Origin: Theobroma cacao | Taxonomy: Eukaryota > Streptophyta > Magnoliopsida > Malvales > Malvaceae | Length of the DNA stretch: 64,000 bases | Reading direction: 5' to 3' | NCBI RefSeq assembly: GCF_000208745.1 | Contig: NC_030852.1 | Location: 16,272,419 to 16,336,418 of the forward strand | Shown: positions 22,501 through 33,322 of the stretch, piece after piece | How positions within the stretch are numbered: the stretch's first letter is position 1 | Layout of the letters: every line of letters begins with the position of its first letter | Program-made: the position numbers and the translations under genes | Notes under the pieces: generated by a model | Told to the model about the DNA's origin: nothing | What the model saw: the letters and a program-made list of their open reading frames with translations, nothing else | Databases searched by the model: none

Positions 22501-24039
22501 AATTCTCTTGCTTTCTTGCTTTGTTTTTTGCTCTTTTTCTTCAAAATAGTTGCTGGTCATCGTCCTCTAAGTTTTTCTTCAAAAAGACCTATCTATAGCC
22601 ACTTAAAAAGCCTTAACTTTTAGAAATCATAAGTGCAAAAAATTAGGAATTTTTTCGAGCATCGTAGCTTTCATTTCTAGAGCCGTGGCTTTCAGTTCTC
22701 TGTGTTGACTTTTACTCTCTTGGTGTAGTATGTCCATTTCAAAAAGAATTGCAGCAATTTTTCGATTAGAACTGGGTGAAGTAGTAAATACCAAAGTTAT
22801 ATCCCTTTCTCCTAGCTTCCCAATGGTTCAAGAATCATATCATTTGGACTTCTGTAGCTCAAGTTAACCTTGAAATATTGTAGCATATACAAATAAAGCC
22901 ATCACCATACTTGCACGGATTTTCATCAAATGAGCCTTTTTCATCAAATTTCCTACAAAAGCAAGAAGAGAAATCTGCAATAACTACTCTTAAAGTAATT
23001 TAAAACAAAAAAACAAAAAATTAAACTAAAATAACTTAAATCAAACTAATCAATATGTAATCTAACTTAACTATGAAAAACACCTAAATTACTCAAATTC
23101 AAACCTAAAATCTCAAAGACCTAACAACTTAAACCCCCAAAATGTGTCAAAATAACTATGCATAGTAGAGTTATCAATGCCACTCCCTCAATGCCTCAGC
23201 ACCGAGCTTTTCATGTAGTCCTCTTCATGGCATCGTAGCAATTATACATCCAAGGCCGCGATGCCCAAGGTTTTGTCTTCTCCTTTCTACTCTATTGCAT
23301 GCCTTCATCTTGTTACATAATTTCTTCTTCTTCCAAACTGAAATCGGTAGAATGGTAAACAAAAAAGTTGTAGCACTGTCTCTTAACTTTCTGATTGCTC
23401 AGAAATCACATCAATTGGACCTCTAGAATGAGAGTTATATTTAAAATACTAGAACATGTGCAAGAGAAACATGAATCTTTTATGGACTCTTCTTTATCAA
23501 TGAAAGCCCTTTTCATTTGCACACCTACAAAAACAAGAAACTAATGAATAATAACTAAACTTAAAAGCAAATTATCATCAAACTAAAATAAAGTAAGTTA
23601 AATTAAATTAACCCAACATGATTCATTAAACAAAGACAAATAAATAAAAATACCTAATTCCTAAACTAAATCCCAAGTACTTAGACAATTTAATACTCAA
23701 AATGTGACGAAGTAACTCCATAACATAAAGTTATCACACCCCCAAACTTAAGATTTTTCTAGTCCTCAAACAAAATCATAAAAGAGAAACCAATCACAAA
23801 TGATGAAAATACTTAAATGATAAAAACAAATAACTAAATATGAGTTGCATCAAGCTAATGACCTCTCATCATTTCCTCAAATGTATCTTAAAATCTCAAC
23901 TAAAGGCAAAAAATATATATCATTAAATAAAACATCATCCAAAGAAAACTAGTCATTACTCCAATTCAAAAAAAAAATAGAAACACAAAAGTAGAAAAAG
24001 AAACTAATGATTGAAGCTTTTGATCTGGATTCTCTTTCA
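22501..24039 (-). repeat. Athila LTR mosaic, tandem unit 1
   Basis: Three pieces in minus orientation. LTR-a fragment (22502-23176), the inverted first part of the LTR at 18261-22501, ends GAGTTATCA. LTR-b fragment (23177-23736) is a diverged LTR ending AAAGTTATCA. Then come the complement of a polypurine tract, CACCCCCAAACTTAAG (23737-23752), and internal sequence. Unit 2 repeats the same three pieces with the same junctions about 1,539 bases on. From about 23955 the sequence is already the start of the unit 2 LTR-a fragment. No genes. Confidence 0.78.
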
Positions 24040-25440
24040 AATTCTCTTGCTTTCTTTCCTTGTTTTTTGCTCCTTTTCTCCAAAATAGTGTCCTGTCGTC
24101 GTCCTCTAAGTTTTTGTCCAAAAAGACCTATCTATAGCCACTTAAAAAGCCCTAACTTTTAAAAATCATAAGTGCAAAAAATCAATGTTTTCTTCGAGCG
24201 TCGTAGCTTTCACTTCTCTATGTTGACTTCTACTCTCTTGGTGTAGTATGTCCATTTCAACAAGAATTTCAGCCATCTTCTGATTAGAACTGGGTAAAGT
24301 AGTAAACATCAAAGTTATAGCCCTTTCTCTTAGCTTCCCAATGGTTTAAGAATCACATCATTTGAACTTCTGTAACTCAAGTTATCCTTGAAATACTACA
24401 GAATATACAAATGAAGCCATCACCATCCTTGCACTGATTTTCATCAAATGAGCCTTTTTCATCAAATTTCCTACAAAAGCAATAAGAGAGATATGCAATA
24501 ACTACTCTTAAAGTAATTTAAAACAAAATAACAAAAAATTAAACTAAAATAACTTAAATCAAGCTAATCAACATGTAATCTAACTTAACTATGAACAACA
24601 CCTAAATTACTCAAATTCAAACCTAAAATCTCGAAGACCTAGCAAGTTAAACCCCCAAAATGTGTTAAAATAACTATGCATAGTAGAGTTATCAATGCCA
24701 CTCCCTCAATGCCTTAGCATCGAGCTTTTCGTGTAGTGTTTTTCATGGCATCGCAGCACTTATACATCCAAGTCTGCGAGGCCCAAGGTTTTGTCTTCTC
24801 CTCTCTACTCTACTGCATGCCTTCATCTTGGTGCATAATTTCTTCTTCTTCCAAGCTGAAATCAGTAAAATAGGAAACATAAAAGTTGTAGCACTATCTC
24901 TTAACATTCCAATGGCTTAAAAATCACATCAATTGGACCTCTAGAATGAGAGTTATACTTGAAATACTAGAACATATCTAGGAAAAGCATGAACCTTTTA
25001 TGCACTCTTCTTTATCAAGTAAAGCTCTTTTCATTTGCACACCTACAAAATCAAGAAACTAATCAGTAATAACTAAACTTAAAAGCAAATTATCATCAAA
25101 CTAAAATAAAGCAAGTTAAATTAAATGAACCTAATATGATTTACTAAACTAAGATAAATAAATAAAAATACCTAATTCCTAAATTGAATCCCAAGAGCTT
25201 AGCAAATATAACACTCAAAATGTGACAAAGTAACTCTATAACATAAAGTTAACACACCCCCAAACTTAAGATTTTTCTAGTCCTCAAGAAAAATCATAAA
25301 AGAAACTTTAAATAAAAGAGAAATCAATCATAAATAATGAAAATACTTAAATGATAAAAACAAATAACTAAAGATGAGTTGCATCAAGCCAATGACCTCT
25401 CATAATTTCCTTAAATGTATCTTAAAATTTCAACTCAAGG
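24040..25440 (-). repeat. Athila LTR mosaic, tandem unit 2
   Basis: Second copy of unit 1: LTR-a (about 23955-24694), LTR-b (24695-25254), polypurine complement CACCCCCAAACTTAAG (25255-25270), then internal sequence that stays similar to unit 1 up to about 25440. Identity to unit 1 is high by eye, with many single-base differences. Beyond 25440 it continues into the 3' internal region of a minus-strand element. Confidence 0.78.
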
Positions 25441-26900
25441 TAAAACATAGATATCATTCAAGTACATGATTCAATTCAAATGCAAGGTCTTTCTCGAATG
25501 GATTTCGTGTATGTGGGCAATCTTTTACAAAGAATATCATGCAATCCAGATAAGTTTATGCTCATGCAAAATTTGAATTAGTACAAGAATCCCATAGGTA
25601 TGCTTCTCATCTCTCTCTCCACTAATGTAGACTAATGCTAAGTTAAGGATCTTTAGGACTTTATCAAGGTTGTAATGAAAGACTAGGGTCACAATAGGAT
25701 AAAGAATATTTATAAGGCTCAAATCATCATAGGCACATAATCATTTTAGGATCCTTTGTAAAGCTCAAATTTTACTCTCCTAGTAACACCCTTCTTCTTT
25801 ACTGAAGCACAAGGTGAACTACGTGGTATGCTTAAGTTAAATAGATTGAATTTACCTTATGTTCGATTTAGATAGTTGTAAAGGAGTAGTACTCCTTATT
25901 TATTTTTCTTATTATTTTAATTCCTTATTTCTTTGTAATAATGGGCGATCTCTATTTTACTGTAGCATCACTAGTTATGCACGTAAATTAGATTGCCCTA
26001 CTTTTAGTGTTTTTTCAATTCTATCATATGCTCATGTAATTCTAGAGGTAAGGTTTCGGTTCCCCTCTCCTTTGTACTTAACTTTTCGATTATTAATAAA
26101 ATAATTACAAGATAGCTGGGCCTTTCAAGAACTTCTAGCATAAAAAAAAAGTAACACCATTTTTTTTTATTCTAAACTTTTTTCTTTCTGTTATGGATAG
26201 TGGGGTGAATACAAAGAATATTTGAACTTCTTCAACTTTACCTTCTACCTTATTCAACATATAGCTCAATACACATCCTAAAATGATTAACATTTTGGAG
26301 TGGAGGATGCAAAATTGGAAATTTATTTTGACAAAGAAAAGGTAATATTAGGTTTAAAGGGGTATACTAGGGATAAAAATATATAAAGGTAGGCTCAAAA
26401 AGCTCAAACAGTCTAAAGATGGCCTAATTCATTTCCTCAATTGAGTATTGCCTAAGATTTTACCTTGAGAAAGAATCAAACAAATTCTAGAATTCATGAC
26501 ATAATTCGAAAATCTACATAAACATAATCCGTCTCTAAATATGCACAATAATGCTAAGCAAAAGACAATGTGCTCAATAAATGGAAATCACATCCTAACA
26601 ATGATACTTAACATAAGAATTTAGCACAAACCAAATAATATCCATATATACCAAAAGCTAAAGATAACAAGATAACCAAGTTCTCATCATTGGATAGGAA
26701 AATCATTAGAAAATTGGCAAAACCAACTCTAACTTAAAATTTTTGAAACAAAACATAAAGAAGGAATATGATAAGCTTAAAGCCTAAAAACATACATGCA
26801 AATAAATAAATTAAAGCATAACTCAAAAGAAATAAAACTTCAGCTCATAAAAAAAAAAAATTCAAACTCCCCACCAAACTTAAATTCAACATTGTCCTTA
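25255..26900 (-). mobile_element. Minus-strand Athila-like element: 3' noncoding region
   Basis: In the minus sense this lies between the post-pol gene and the LTR. It is homologous to 17161-18260 inverted. Near 26885-26900 ACATTGTCCTTAATGT is the complement of the ACATTGAGGACAATGT motif seen at 4120, confirming family and order. It holds one LINE-like insert (25791-26150) and no gene. Confidence 0.7.
25791..26150 (+). mobile_element. LINE-type (non-LTR) insertion, 5'-truncated
   Basis: A 360-bp block flanked by direct repeats AGTAACACC (25782-25790 and 26150-26158, sharing an A with the tail). It ends in nine A residues at 26142-26150 and has an AATAAA signal at about 26096. The host sequence is continuous across the site when the block is ignored, by comparison with the inverted homologue near 17790. 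Poly(A) plus a 9-bp TSD indicates target-primed reverse transcription. The stretch GGTTTCGGTTCCCCTCTCC is like plant L1 3' ends. An 81-codon frame at 25859-26104 has no recognisable domain. It could instead be a processed transcript. Confidence 0.65.
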
Positions 26901-26940
26901 ATGTTAAAAATAAATAAAGAAAAGGTAGAAGAATACTCCC

Positions 26941-27690
26941 TTAGTAGAACTGTAAGGAGACCCTACTCCTCTTCCTCATCTTCCCCATTATTGCCCAAGC
27001 TGAAGGGAGGATAAGGCAAAGTACGAAAGTTAACCATATCCATCCCCAAGTAGTTACCACAAGCGCAGAACATTTGCTCCATTGCTCAATTGCACTCCAC
27101 TTGATATGACATTTGCTGTGAATTTTGGAGCTTGAGAGATTTTGGATCCAATAATTCTTCACTCTTGTCTCAGTGGACACCAACTTTCCTATATAAAGTA
27201 GCTATCAAATAAAGGAACCATAAACCAGCTAGTTTTGTACAGGCCAATGTTGATGGGTTTACTAGTAACAAAAGTATAAATAAGGACTGTTTTCTCTCAT
27301 TTAACATCGTTGATGTGTGTAGATGGAAATATATTCACTACTATAAAGTATAGCCATACCTTTATATCCCTCTTCATTGCACTGGCTTTGAAGGATATGG
27401 GCTCACCCTTCAACAGGATTCATTGTGCACCATCCTCACAAAGCACTAAGATAATTTTGTTCAAATCTTGATGATTGCCTAAATATTGCCCATAACCATC
27501 ATTCTCAATATCAAGAGCCCAATAAAAAGCATTGATGGCATGGCTATGAAAGCATACTTGTTTACTTCAAACAAAAGCCAGACCATCATTATGTTCAAAA
27601 GCATTAGTGTAGAAGCCTCTTACCATTAAGATGACGATGACCTCCGATTGGGCAGTGATTTTCTATCATTGCCTTTCTTCAATATGGGCT
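26941..27690 (-). pseudogene. Athila post-pol gene with PF20167-like domain, decayed
   Basis: Read on the minus strand from about 27690: GFYTNAFEHNDGLAFV, an acidic ALDIENDGYGQYLGNHQDL, then WLYFIVVNIFPSTHINDV and TVLIYTFVTSKPINIG, then the C-terminal KIHSKCHIKWSA. In intact plant homologues the corresponding motifs are VREFYAN, DIENDEY and WLYF-x(5)-P-x-THI. This is the putative plant transposon domain family (PF20167 as I recall it). At least six in-frame stops break it. It sits between pol (28700-30252) and the 3' LTR, where Athila elements carry their env-like ORF. The biochemical role is unknown. Confidence 0.7.
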
Positions 27691-28699
27691 CAAATTCCAA
27701 GGTGACAAATTAGAGCAATATCGAAACCTTTTTCCTTAATTGGAACTTTGTTGATGAGGGAACTATTATGTCTTACGATAACATTTGTAGACACAAATTT
27801 AGTTCGATCAAATGAGCTACTCGAACTAGTTCTTGCTATCTTTGGTGATGTTATCAACTTTTTTGCAATAAATCTTAAGAAACAACTAAAGCAAAGTAAA
27901 ACCCAAACAAAGCAAAAATCTATAGCAATTATTTAATACCTAAAATCTCCAAATCACATAATCACAACTATGAATTTCTCCAACTCTCAATCCTTTAACC
28001 AAATTGCAAGAATAATATCTCTCAAATATTTTAATAATCAAGACAAGTAATCACCCAACAATTCAAGCTACGATTCAATCTAAAATCAAGCCACACAAAT
28101 CAAAATTCTCAACTTTTTCAGGAAACCTAATAATATCTAAGCACAATCAACTCAAAGATCATGTACTTCCATAAAAAACTATTAACAAATTATTATAATC
28201 ATCAATAAACCACAAATTCCTCAAAATTGCATAAAATCTTCCAATAGAGAGAGAAACAGATAACTTACTTGAAAAACTTTGCTGCAACTTGTTTGTTGAT
28301 GGTTTGGTGGAGTTTGAATGGGTTTTGTTATGTGTTTGAAGGTAAGAAATTGAAGAAATTGGAGTGATTATGTGAGAGTTTTAGAGAGAAAAAGTGTTTT
28401 AGGTGAAAGAGGAGAGTTTTTGGATGCTTAAGTTTTAAATTTGAAGAGAAAAGGTGTTTAAATAGAGAAGGGGTTTTGGGGCTAGTTAGGCATCTCGTCA
28501 TTAAGGTTTGGGCGCCACGCCACTAAGCAATTTGTCTTGTGGCTATTTTTCCACACTTTAGCATCACAACACTACCTAATAGGTACCATGTCAGTCACCT
28601 TTCTGGTTTTAGGGGACTTTCGCATCGAACTTCAATGCTGCGGCGTTGGCTTTTTTTTTAATATTTGTAAATAAAAAAATTTATTAACAAATTGACTAA
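27691..28699 (-). other. Athila interior between pol and the post-pol domain
   Basis: No intact gene. In the minus sense this would be the 5' part of the post-pol gene and its leader. The plus-strand 62-codon frame at 27748-27936 shows no domain. Purine-rich stretches near 28340-28440 (GAGAGTTTTAGAGAGAAAAAG) look noncoding. Confidence 0.4.
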
Positions 28700-30252
28700 G
28701 AAAGTTTAAGAGATTGGGTTGCCTCCTAAGAAGCGCTTGATATATAGTCGTTAGCTTGACTTTCTCCAGCTCATTTGGTGTTAAAAAGAGTGATTGAGGG
28801 TTTTGACAATTAATGTTGCCTCCCTAATAGTGTTTGAGGCGTTGCCCATTTACCTTGAATTTATTGTTTGAGGTTTTGTTAGCAACTTCCATTACTCCAT
28901 GAGGGAACATTTTCATGACAATGAAAGATCCCAACCACCTAGACTTGAGTTTACTTAGAAATAATTTCAAACGAGAGTTATAAAGTAATACATTCTAGCT
29001 TGGTTCAAAATGGTGCTTGATGATCTTCTTGTCATGCCATCTCTTAGTCTTTTCTTTGTAAATTTTGGCATTCTCATAAGCTTGAAAGTAGAACTCATCC
29101 ACCCCATTGAGTTGCAACAGACGTTTTTCTTTAGTTGCTTAGAGATCAAAGTTTAATTTCTTGATGGCCCAATATGGTTTATGCTCAAGTTCAATAAGAA
29201 GATGGCAAGCTTTGTCGAAAACCAATTTAAATGGAGACATCCCAATCAGAGTTTTGTAGGCAATCTTATAACCCACAATGCATCATCCAACCTCTTGGAC
29301 CAATCTTTTTCGATGGACATACAGTTTTCTCCAAAATTCTCTTAATTTCTCTATTTAAGACTTCAGCTTGGCCACTATTCTATGGATGGTATGTTGTGGC
29401 AATTTTATGTCTAACTCCGTATTTAGCAAGTAGTGTCTCAAAATACTTGTCGCAAAAGTGAGAACCTTCATCACTGATAATAGCTCTAAAGGGACCAAAT
29501 TGAGTGGAGATATTCTTTTTCAAGAAGTTCAACACCACCTTAAAGTTATTAGTTAGGAAAGTAGCAGCTTCAACCTATTTAGACAAGTAATCAATAGCAA
29601 CAAAGATATACAGATTATTGTATGAAGGTATAAACAAACCCATGAAGTTAATTCCCTAAACATAAAAAATCTCCACCATGAGGATGTTATTGAAAGGCAT
29701 CTCATGTCTTTGTGAGATGTTGCCAACTCTTTGACATCTATCACACTTTTCAACAAAATAATGAGCATCTTTAAATAGTGTAGGCCAATAAAAACCTAAT
29801 TGAAGAACCTTTGTAGCAGTTCTTTGACCTTCATAATGTCTTCCATACTTTGAAGAGTGACAATGGTGAAGTATATTTTCAACTTCATCCTCTAGAACAT
29901 ACCTTTTAAGAATTTGATCCCCATATTGCTTAAACAGGAAAAGCTCATCCCAAACATAATATTTGACGTCATAAAAGAATTTCTTCTTCTACTGATAGTT
30001 CAAATTGGTGGTCGGGGGGGGGGGGGGAGATTACTTACAATGTAGTCCACAAAATTACTATACTAAGGGAATCTTTTCTACTTGTTCACATGAAACAACT
30101 GCTCATCTAGAAAATTCTCATTAATCACAGTTGAATTACCAACTTATGTCCCAGTCTCCAATTTTGATAGATGGTTTGCCATTTGATTTTCTATACCTTT
30201 TCTATCTCAATTTCTAAGTCAAATTCTTGTAGCCATGATGCCAAAAACTTGT
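28700..30252 (-). pseudogene. Athila-like pol: RNase H end and integrase, decayed
   Basis: From 30250 down: RNase H end (FLASWLQEFDLEIEI), ENFLDEQLF near 30100, the integrase HHCC finger (HHCHSSKYGRHYEGQ near 29860 and CDRCQRVGN near 29725), then the DDE core. The first catalytic Asp appears as Asn in GINFMG near 29648; the second is kept in ISDEGSHF near 29470; the Glu is kept in SGQAEVLNREIKRIL near 29355. Next come DEFYFQAYENAKIYKEKTKRWHDKK near 29060 and [18 protein letters not shown] near 28975. It ends at the RRQPN-type terminus near 28710. Many TAG and TAA stops interrupt it. RT is absent because the sequence breaks at 30252. Confidence 0.85.
30014..30027 (+). repeat. Run of 14 G residues
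   Basis: An uninterrupted G homopolymer inside the decayed pol region, next to AGATTAC. No other G or C run of this length occurs in the window. It may be real slippage or a sequencing or assembly error; the reading frame across it is unreliable. Confidence 0.9.
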
Positions 30253-30755
30253 TGATTGGAAAGCATATGATCATATTTATTTTCTTGGATAAATAAATTG
30301 ATTTATGTATAAGATAGGAATATACCTATATGCCATATGCAACTAGGAATTAAAGTGTGAACTTAATGAGTTTATTTTAATTTCAATGTATATAAGAATA
30401 TAGTGTTTTGATTAATATAGATATTTTTATAAGAGTTTCAAGAAAACCTTATAAATAATTGAGGATTTTAAGTTAGCAATCAAATCCATTGAACTAAGTT
30501 AAGAGAGAGAGGTAAGGTTTAGATGAAGTGTGAGGGATATTATAATCCTAGGTTTGTTTGAATTGATTTTTCTCCAATTATATTATTGCTTTGATTTTTT
30601 CAGCTAGATTCTTGTTAATTAGATTTTGTTAATTTTTAATATAATTAGTTATTCAATTTTGATTATTTGGATAAGACTAAGTTGATCGATACTCTACTTG
30701 CCATTACATTATTTGTTCTATACATATACTTGCATGGGTAGAAAATTAGACAACA
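30253..30755 (+). repeat. Athila-like LTR 3' fragment, plus orientation
   Basis: Collinear with 2120-2640, for example AGCATATGATCATATT and GATATAGTGTTTT-like blocks. It ends GAAAATTAGACAACA at 30755 where the LTR end is expected. It is joined directly at 30252 to minus-strand pol, so the two orientations meet at a breakpoint. No PBS follows. Confidence 0.7.
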
Positions 30756-32662
30756 ATAAGTTAACAAAAGTAAGCATTAACTATAGAATTTATTTTTAAA
30801 ACACATAATAAAAACATATCATTTAACTATAATGAGAACATATAAAAACATCTTTATAATGAAGTTATATTAAAACATACCGTTTGCTTTACCCTAGTTT
30901 AAAAATGACAAAATTGATTGATCTAAATATACTTTGGAAATGCTTAAAAAGTGTTTTTAAACTTGAAGAAAATCCTTAAGAGTTTTGAATTCAATTATGC
31001 AAAGAAATATCTTTTAGACAAACTTAAACTCTAAATTACCAGCCTTAAGTATCGACCTTTCATAAGCAAAGAATCGATTCTCAACTATATAGAAAGCAAA
31101 ATATATTTTCTTCTTACAGGAAGAATCGATTCTCAGAAAAGAAAAAGTCGATTCTAGAAAGTTCAGAAGTTACTAGAAAAAAGAAAAACCAACAACTTAA
31201 AAAAGAGGAATCAATTCTCGAGAAATAAAGAGCAAAATTATGAAGTTCAAGCATGAAAGTATTGATTCTCCATGAAGTAGATATCAATTCCAACCATAGG
31301 ATGAGTCAACAAGCACATGTCTAAAAGGAAGAATCGCTTCTTAGGAAGTAAATGCTGATTCCTGAAGCTTTAAAGAGAAAAATCACAAACTTGGAGAAGA
31401 AAAAAGAAATGGGGTGAATGTATAAGAATGGAGCATCAAAAACTATCTTCAAATATTAAAATTTGGCACTTGACTACAGAGAAGAATTGACACCTGGTGA
31501 AGAAAAAGTTGATTCTCAAGAAAACTAGAAAGGTGCAACCTTTAAATCAAGTTAAGAAGAATGGACAACTTGAAAGTGAAAAATTGATTCTCAAGAAACA
31601 GAGAGTTCCAAACTTTAAAGTGACATAGAAGAATCAACACCTTAGACACAAAAAAATTAATTCTATCAAGCATCAGACTAAAGCATATATTGATTCTTAG
31701 AAGAAAAGAATCGATTATTGAAGTACCACAAACTTGATCCAACTAGCCGAAATGTTCAGAAAACCATTTCAAATTTACCCAGTGTAAATCCTTTCAAGGC
31801 CTATAAATTCCTCTTGGAAATGCATCAAAAAATATAAAAACTAAGAAAAGAGAAAGAAAGGAGTAAGAAAAGAGCAATAAGAAAGCAACAAGAGAAAGAG
31901 TAGAAAACAAAGAAAGAGCAAAAAGCAAGAATAACTAAAAAATCCGTTCTTTTCATTTGAAAAAGAGCAAATATCACAGTAAGATCATTCCTTTCTTTAC
32001 CTTCATAATCCTTTGAGCTGAAACATTTATTTATCAATCTTTACCACTTAGAAATCTCTCATTTTTTTGCACTTAAATTGCTTACTAGACTTGTTAGAGG
32101 TCTTAAGCTTCATATACTTTATAGAATCCATTGTTGTTGGCTATACCTCCACGTAAAAGGTAGTACTAAAGGTTATACCTCCTTTTGAAAAGGTAAAGTT
32201 TGGTTATACCTCCATTGAAAAGGTACAGAGGTTGTGCTTGATCCTTAAAAGGCATTTGGTTGTAAAGGTTATGCTTGATCCTAAAAAGGCAGTGACTTTT
32301 GTAGAAGTTATACTTGATCCTCAAAAGAAAATGACTTTTGCAGAGGTTATGCTTCATCCTTGAAAGGCAGTCGCTTGTAAAATTTGTGCTTGAACCTATG
32401 TTAAAAATGCAATTAATAGTGGGTTCAAACTCTTTATGCTATCAAGGAAGAAAATGTAGGCATCAAAGGCCAAACCTCTATAAAAACTTGGCTGAGCACT
32501 CTTTACTTTTCGCATTTCCTTTACATAGCTCATACTCTATTTTTATAACTTAATTTTTTAAATATTCATACTACTTTTTTCTCTTTAAAAAAAAGGATTT
32601 TTACTTCATAACCAATTCACCGTCATTCTTGGTTATTTTACTTTAAGTTTATTTATCTAACA
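30756..32662 (+). repeat. SireA 5' LTR (left boundary uncertain)
   Basis: Sequence from about 30890 is homologous in inverted orientation to 48606-53272. It ends TTATCTAACA at 32662, directly before a tRNA-Met type PBS. It carries many AGAATCGATTCT-type palindromes, for example exact GAATCGATTC at 31071-31080 and 31123-31132. A TATAAAT motif lies at 31802-31808. A GGTTATRCYT-like short repeat recurs at 32155-32390. The 30756-30890 part is unassigned. Confidence 0.7.
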
Positions 32663-32663
32663 A

Positions 32664-32675
32664 TTGGTATCATAG
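32664..32675 (+). other. SireA primer binding site
   Basis: TTGGTATCATAG follows the LTR end by one base and matches the initiator-Met type site TGGTATCAGAGC with changes. It fixes SireA orientation as plus here. Confidence 0.75.
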
Positions 32676-32741
32676 TAAGTTCTCAAGTTTACAGGTCTAA
32701 TAGCCTTTGAAATATCCTAATAAAAGCTTAAAGAATTAGAG

Positions 32742-33322
32742 ATGGCATCTTGTAGCTATTTGAGTGAAAGATAGTCCATGATGAACCACATTTGTTCACA
32801 AGAGAATATTATCCACTGTAAAGGATAAGGTTTGAAAATTTTTTTCAGTCTATAGATTTAGATCTATGGGATGTCATTTTGGAAGGACCTTATCATATTC
32901 TTTGTTAATTTGTGGATAATGAAAAAGTTGTAATAGCTTTTACAAAAGCTAATTGGTATGAAAAAAAATAGAAAATTCATTCAGCTTAACCGCAAATCTG
33001 TAACAGCTCTCTTATGTGCATTTAGTGAGAGTGAGTTTAATAGAGTAGCAATGTGTACTTCAGCAAAGAGATATGGGATACACTTTAAAATTGCTATGAA
33101 GGCACAAGTCAAGTAAAAGAGTCAAATATTAGTATTTGACTCTTGATTATGAGCTATTCAAGATGAAAAAAGAAAAGTCCATAAAGGAAATGCATAAAAT
33201 ATTTACTAAGATTATAGGAGGATTAAAAGCCTTAAGGAAAGAGTTTCCAAATGCACAACAAGTGAAGAAAATCTTGCACTACTTGCCAAAGTCATGGAGA
33301 CATAAAGTTACTACGATAAAAA
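32742..33322 (+). pseudogene. SireA gag, N-terminal part, interrupted by SireB
   Basis: Copia/Sirevirus Gag capsid region. Readable pieces include SIDLDLWDVILEGPYHI near 32855, FTKANWYEKK near 32940, YELFKMKKEKSIKEMHKIFTK from 33151 and VKKILHYLPKSWRHKVTTIK up to 33322. They align with SireB AIDYEMWDII, KVQINFKAI, SYEMFKIEPGEDI and LLRSLPKSSKPKVTAI. Several stops and frame changes precede 33136. SireB is inserted within the lysine codons after TTI; the frame resumes at 48491. Confidence 0.82.

Larger units (their letters stand above)
18261..22501 (+). repeat. Athila-like 3' LTR, interrupted by a Tk1 solo LTR
   Basis: Starts TGTGATAACTC after the polypurine-like tract and ends TTTTAACTGACA at 22501. 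Without the Tk1 LTR and one TSD (18280-20805 removed) it is about 1.7 kb. Its 3' two thirds match 1637-2640. It is followed by inverted LTR sequence rather than a PBS, so it is read as a 3' LTR. It carries the shared LTR module twice in tandem (about 21100-21225 and 21290-21410), then CTGCAGCACTG and CGCAGTGTTGG motifs. The segment TTTAAGGAACC...GGGGAGGCAACAAGC lies near 21570-21612. Confidence 0.82.

Noticed and set aside
25859..26104. 81-codon frame as a host protein
   Set aside because: Lies in a TSD-flanked, poly(A)-tailed insert and shows no domain; annotated as a LINE-type insertion.
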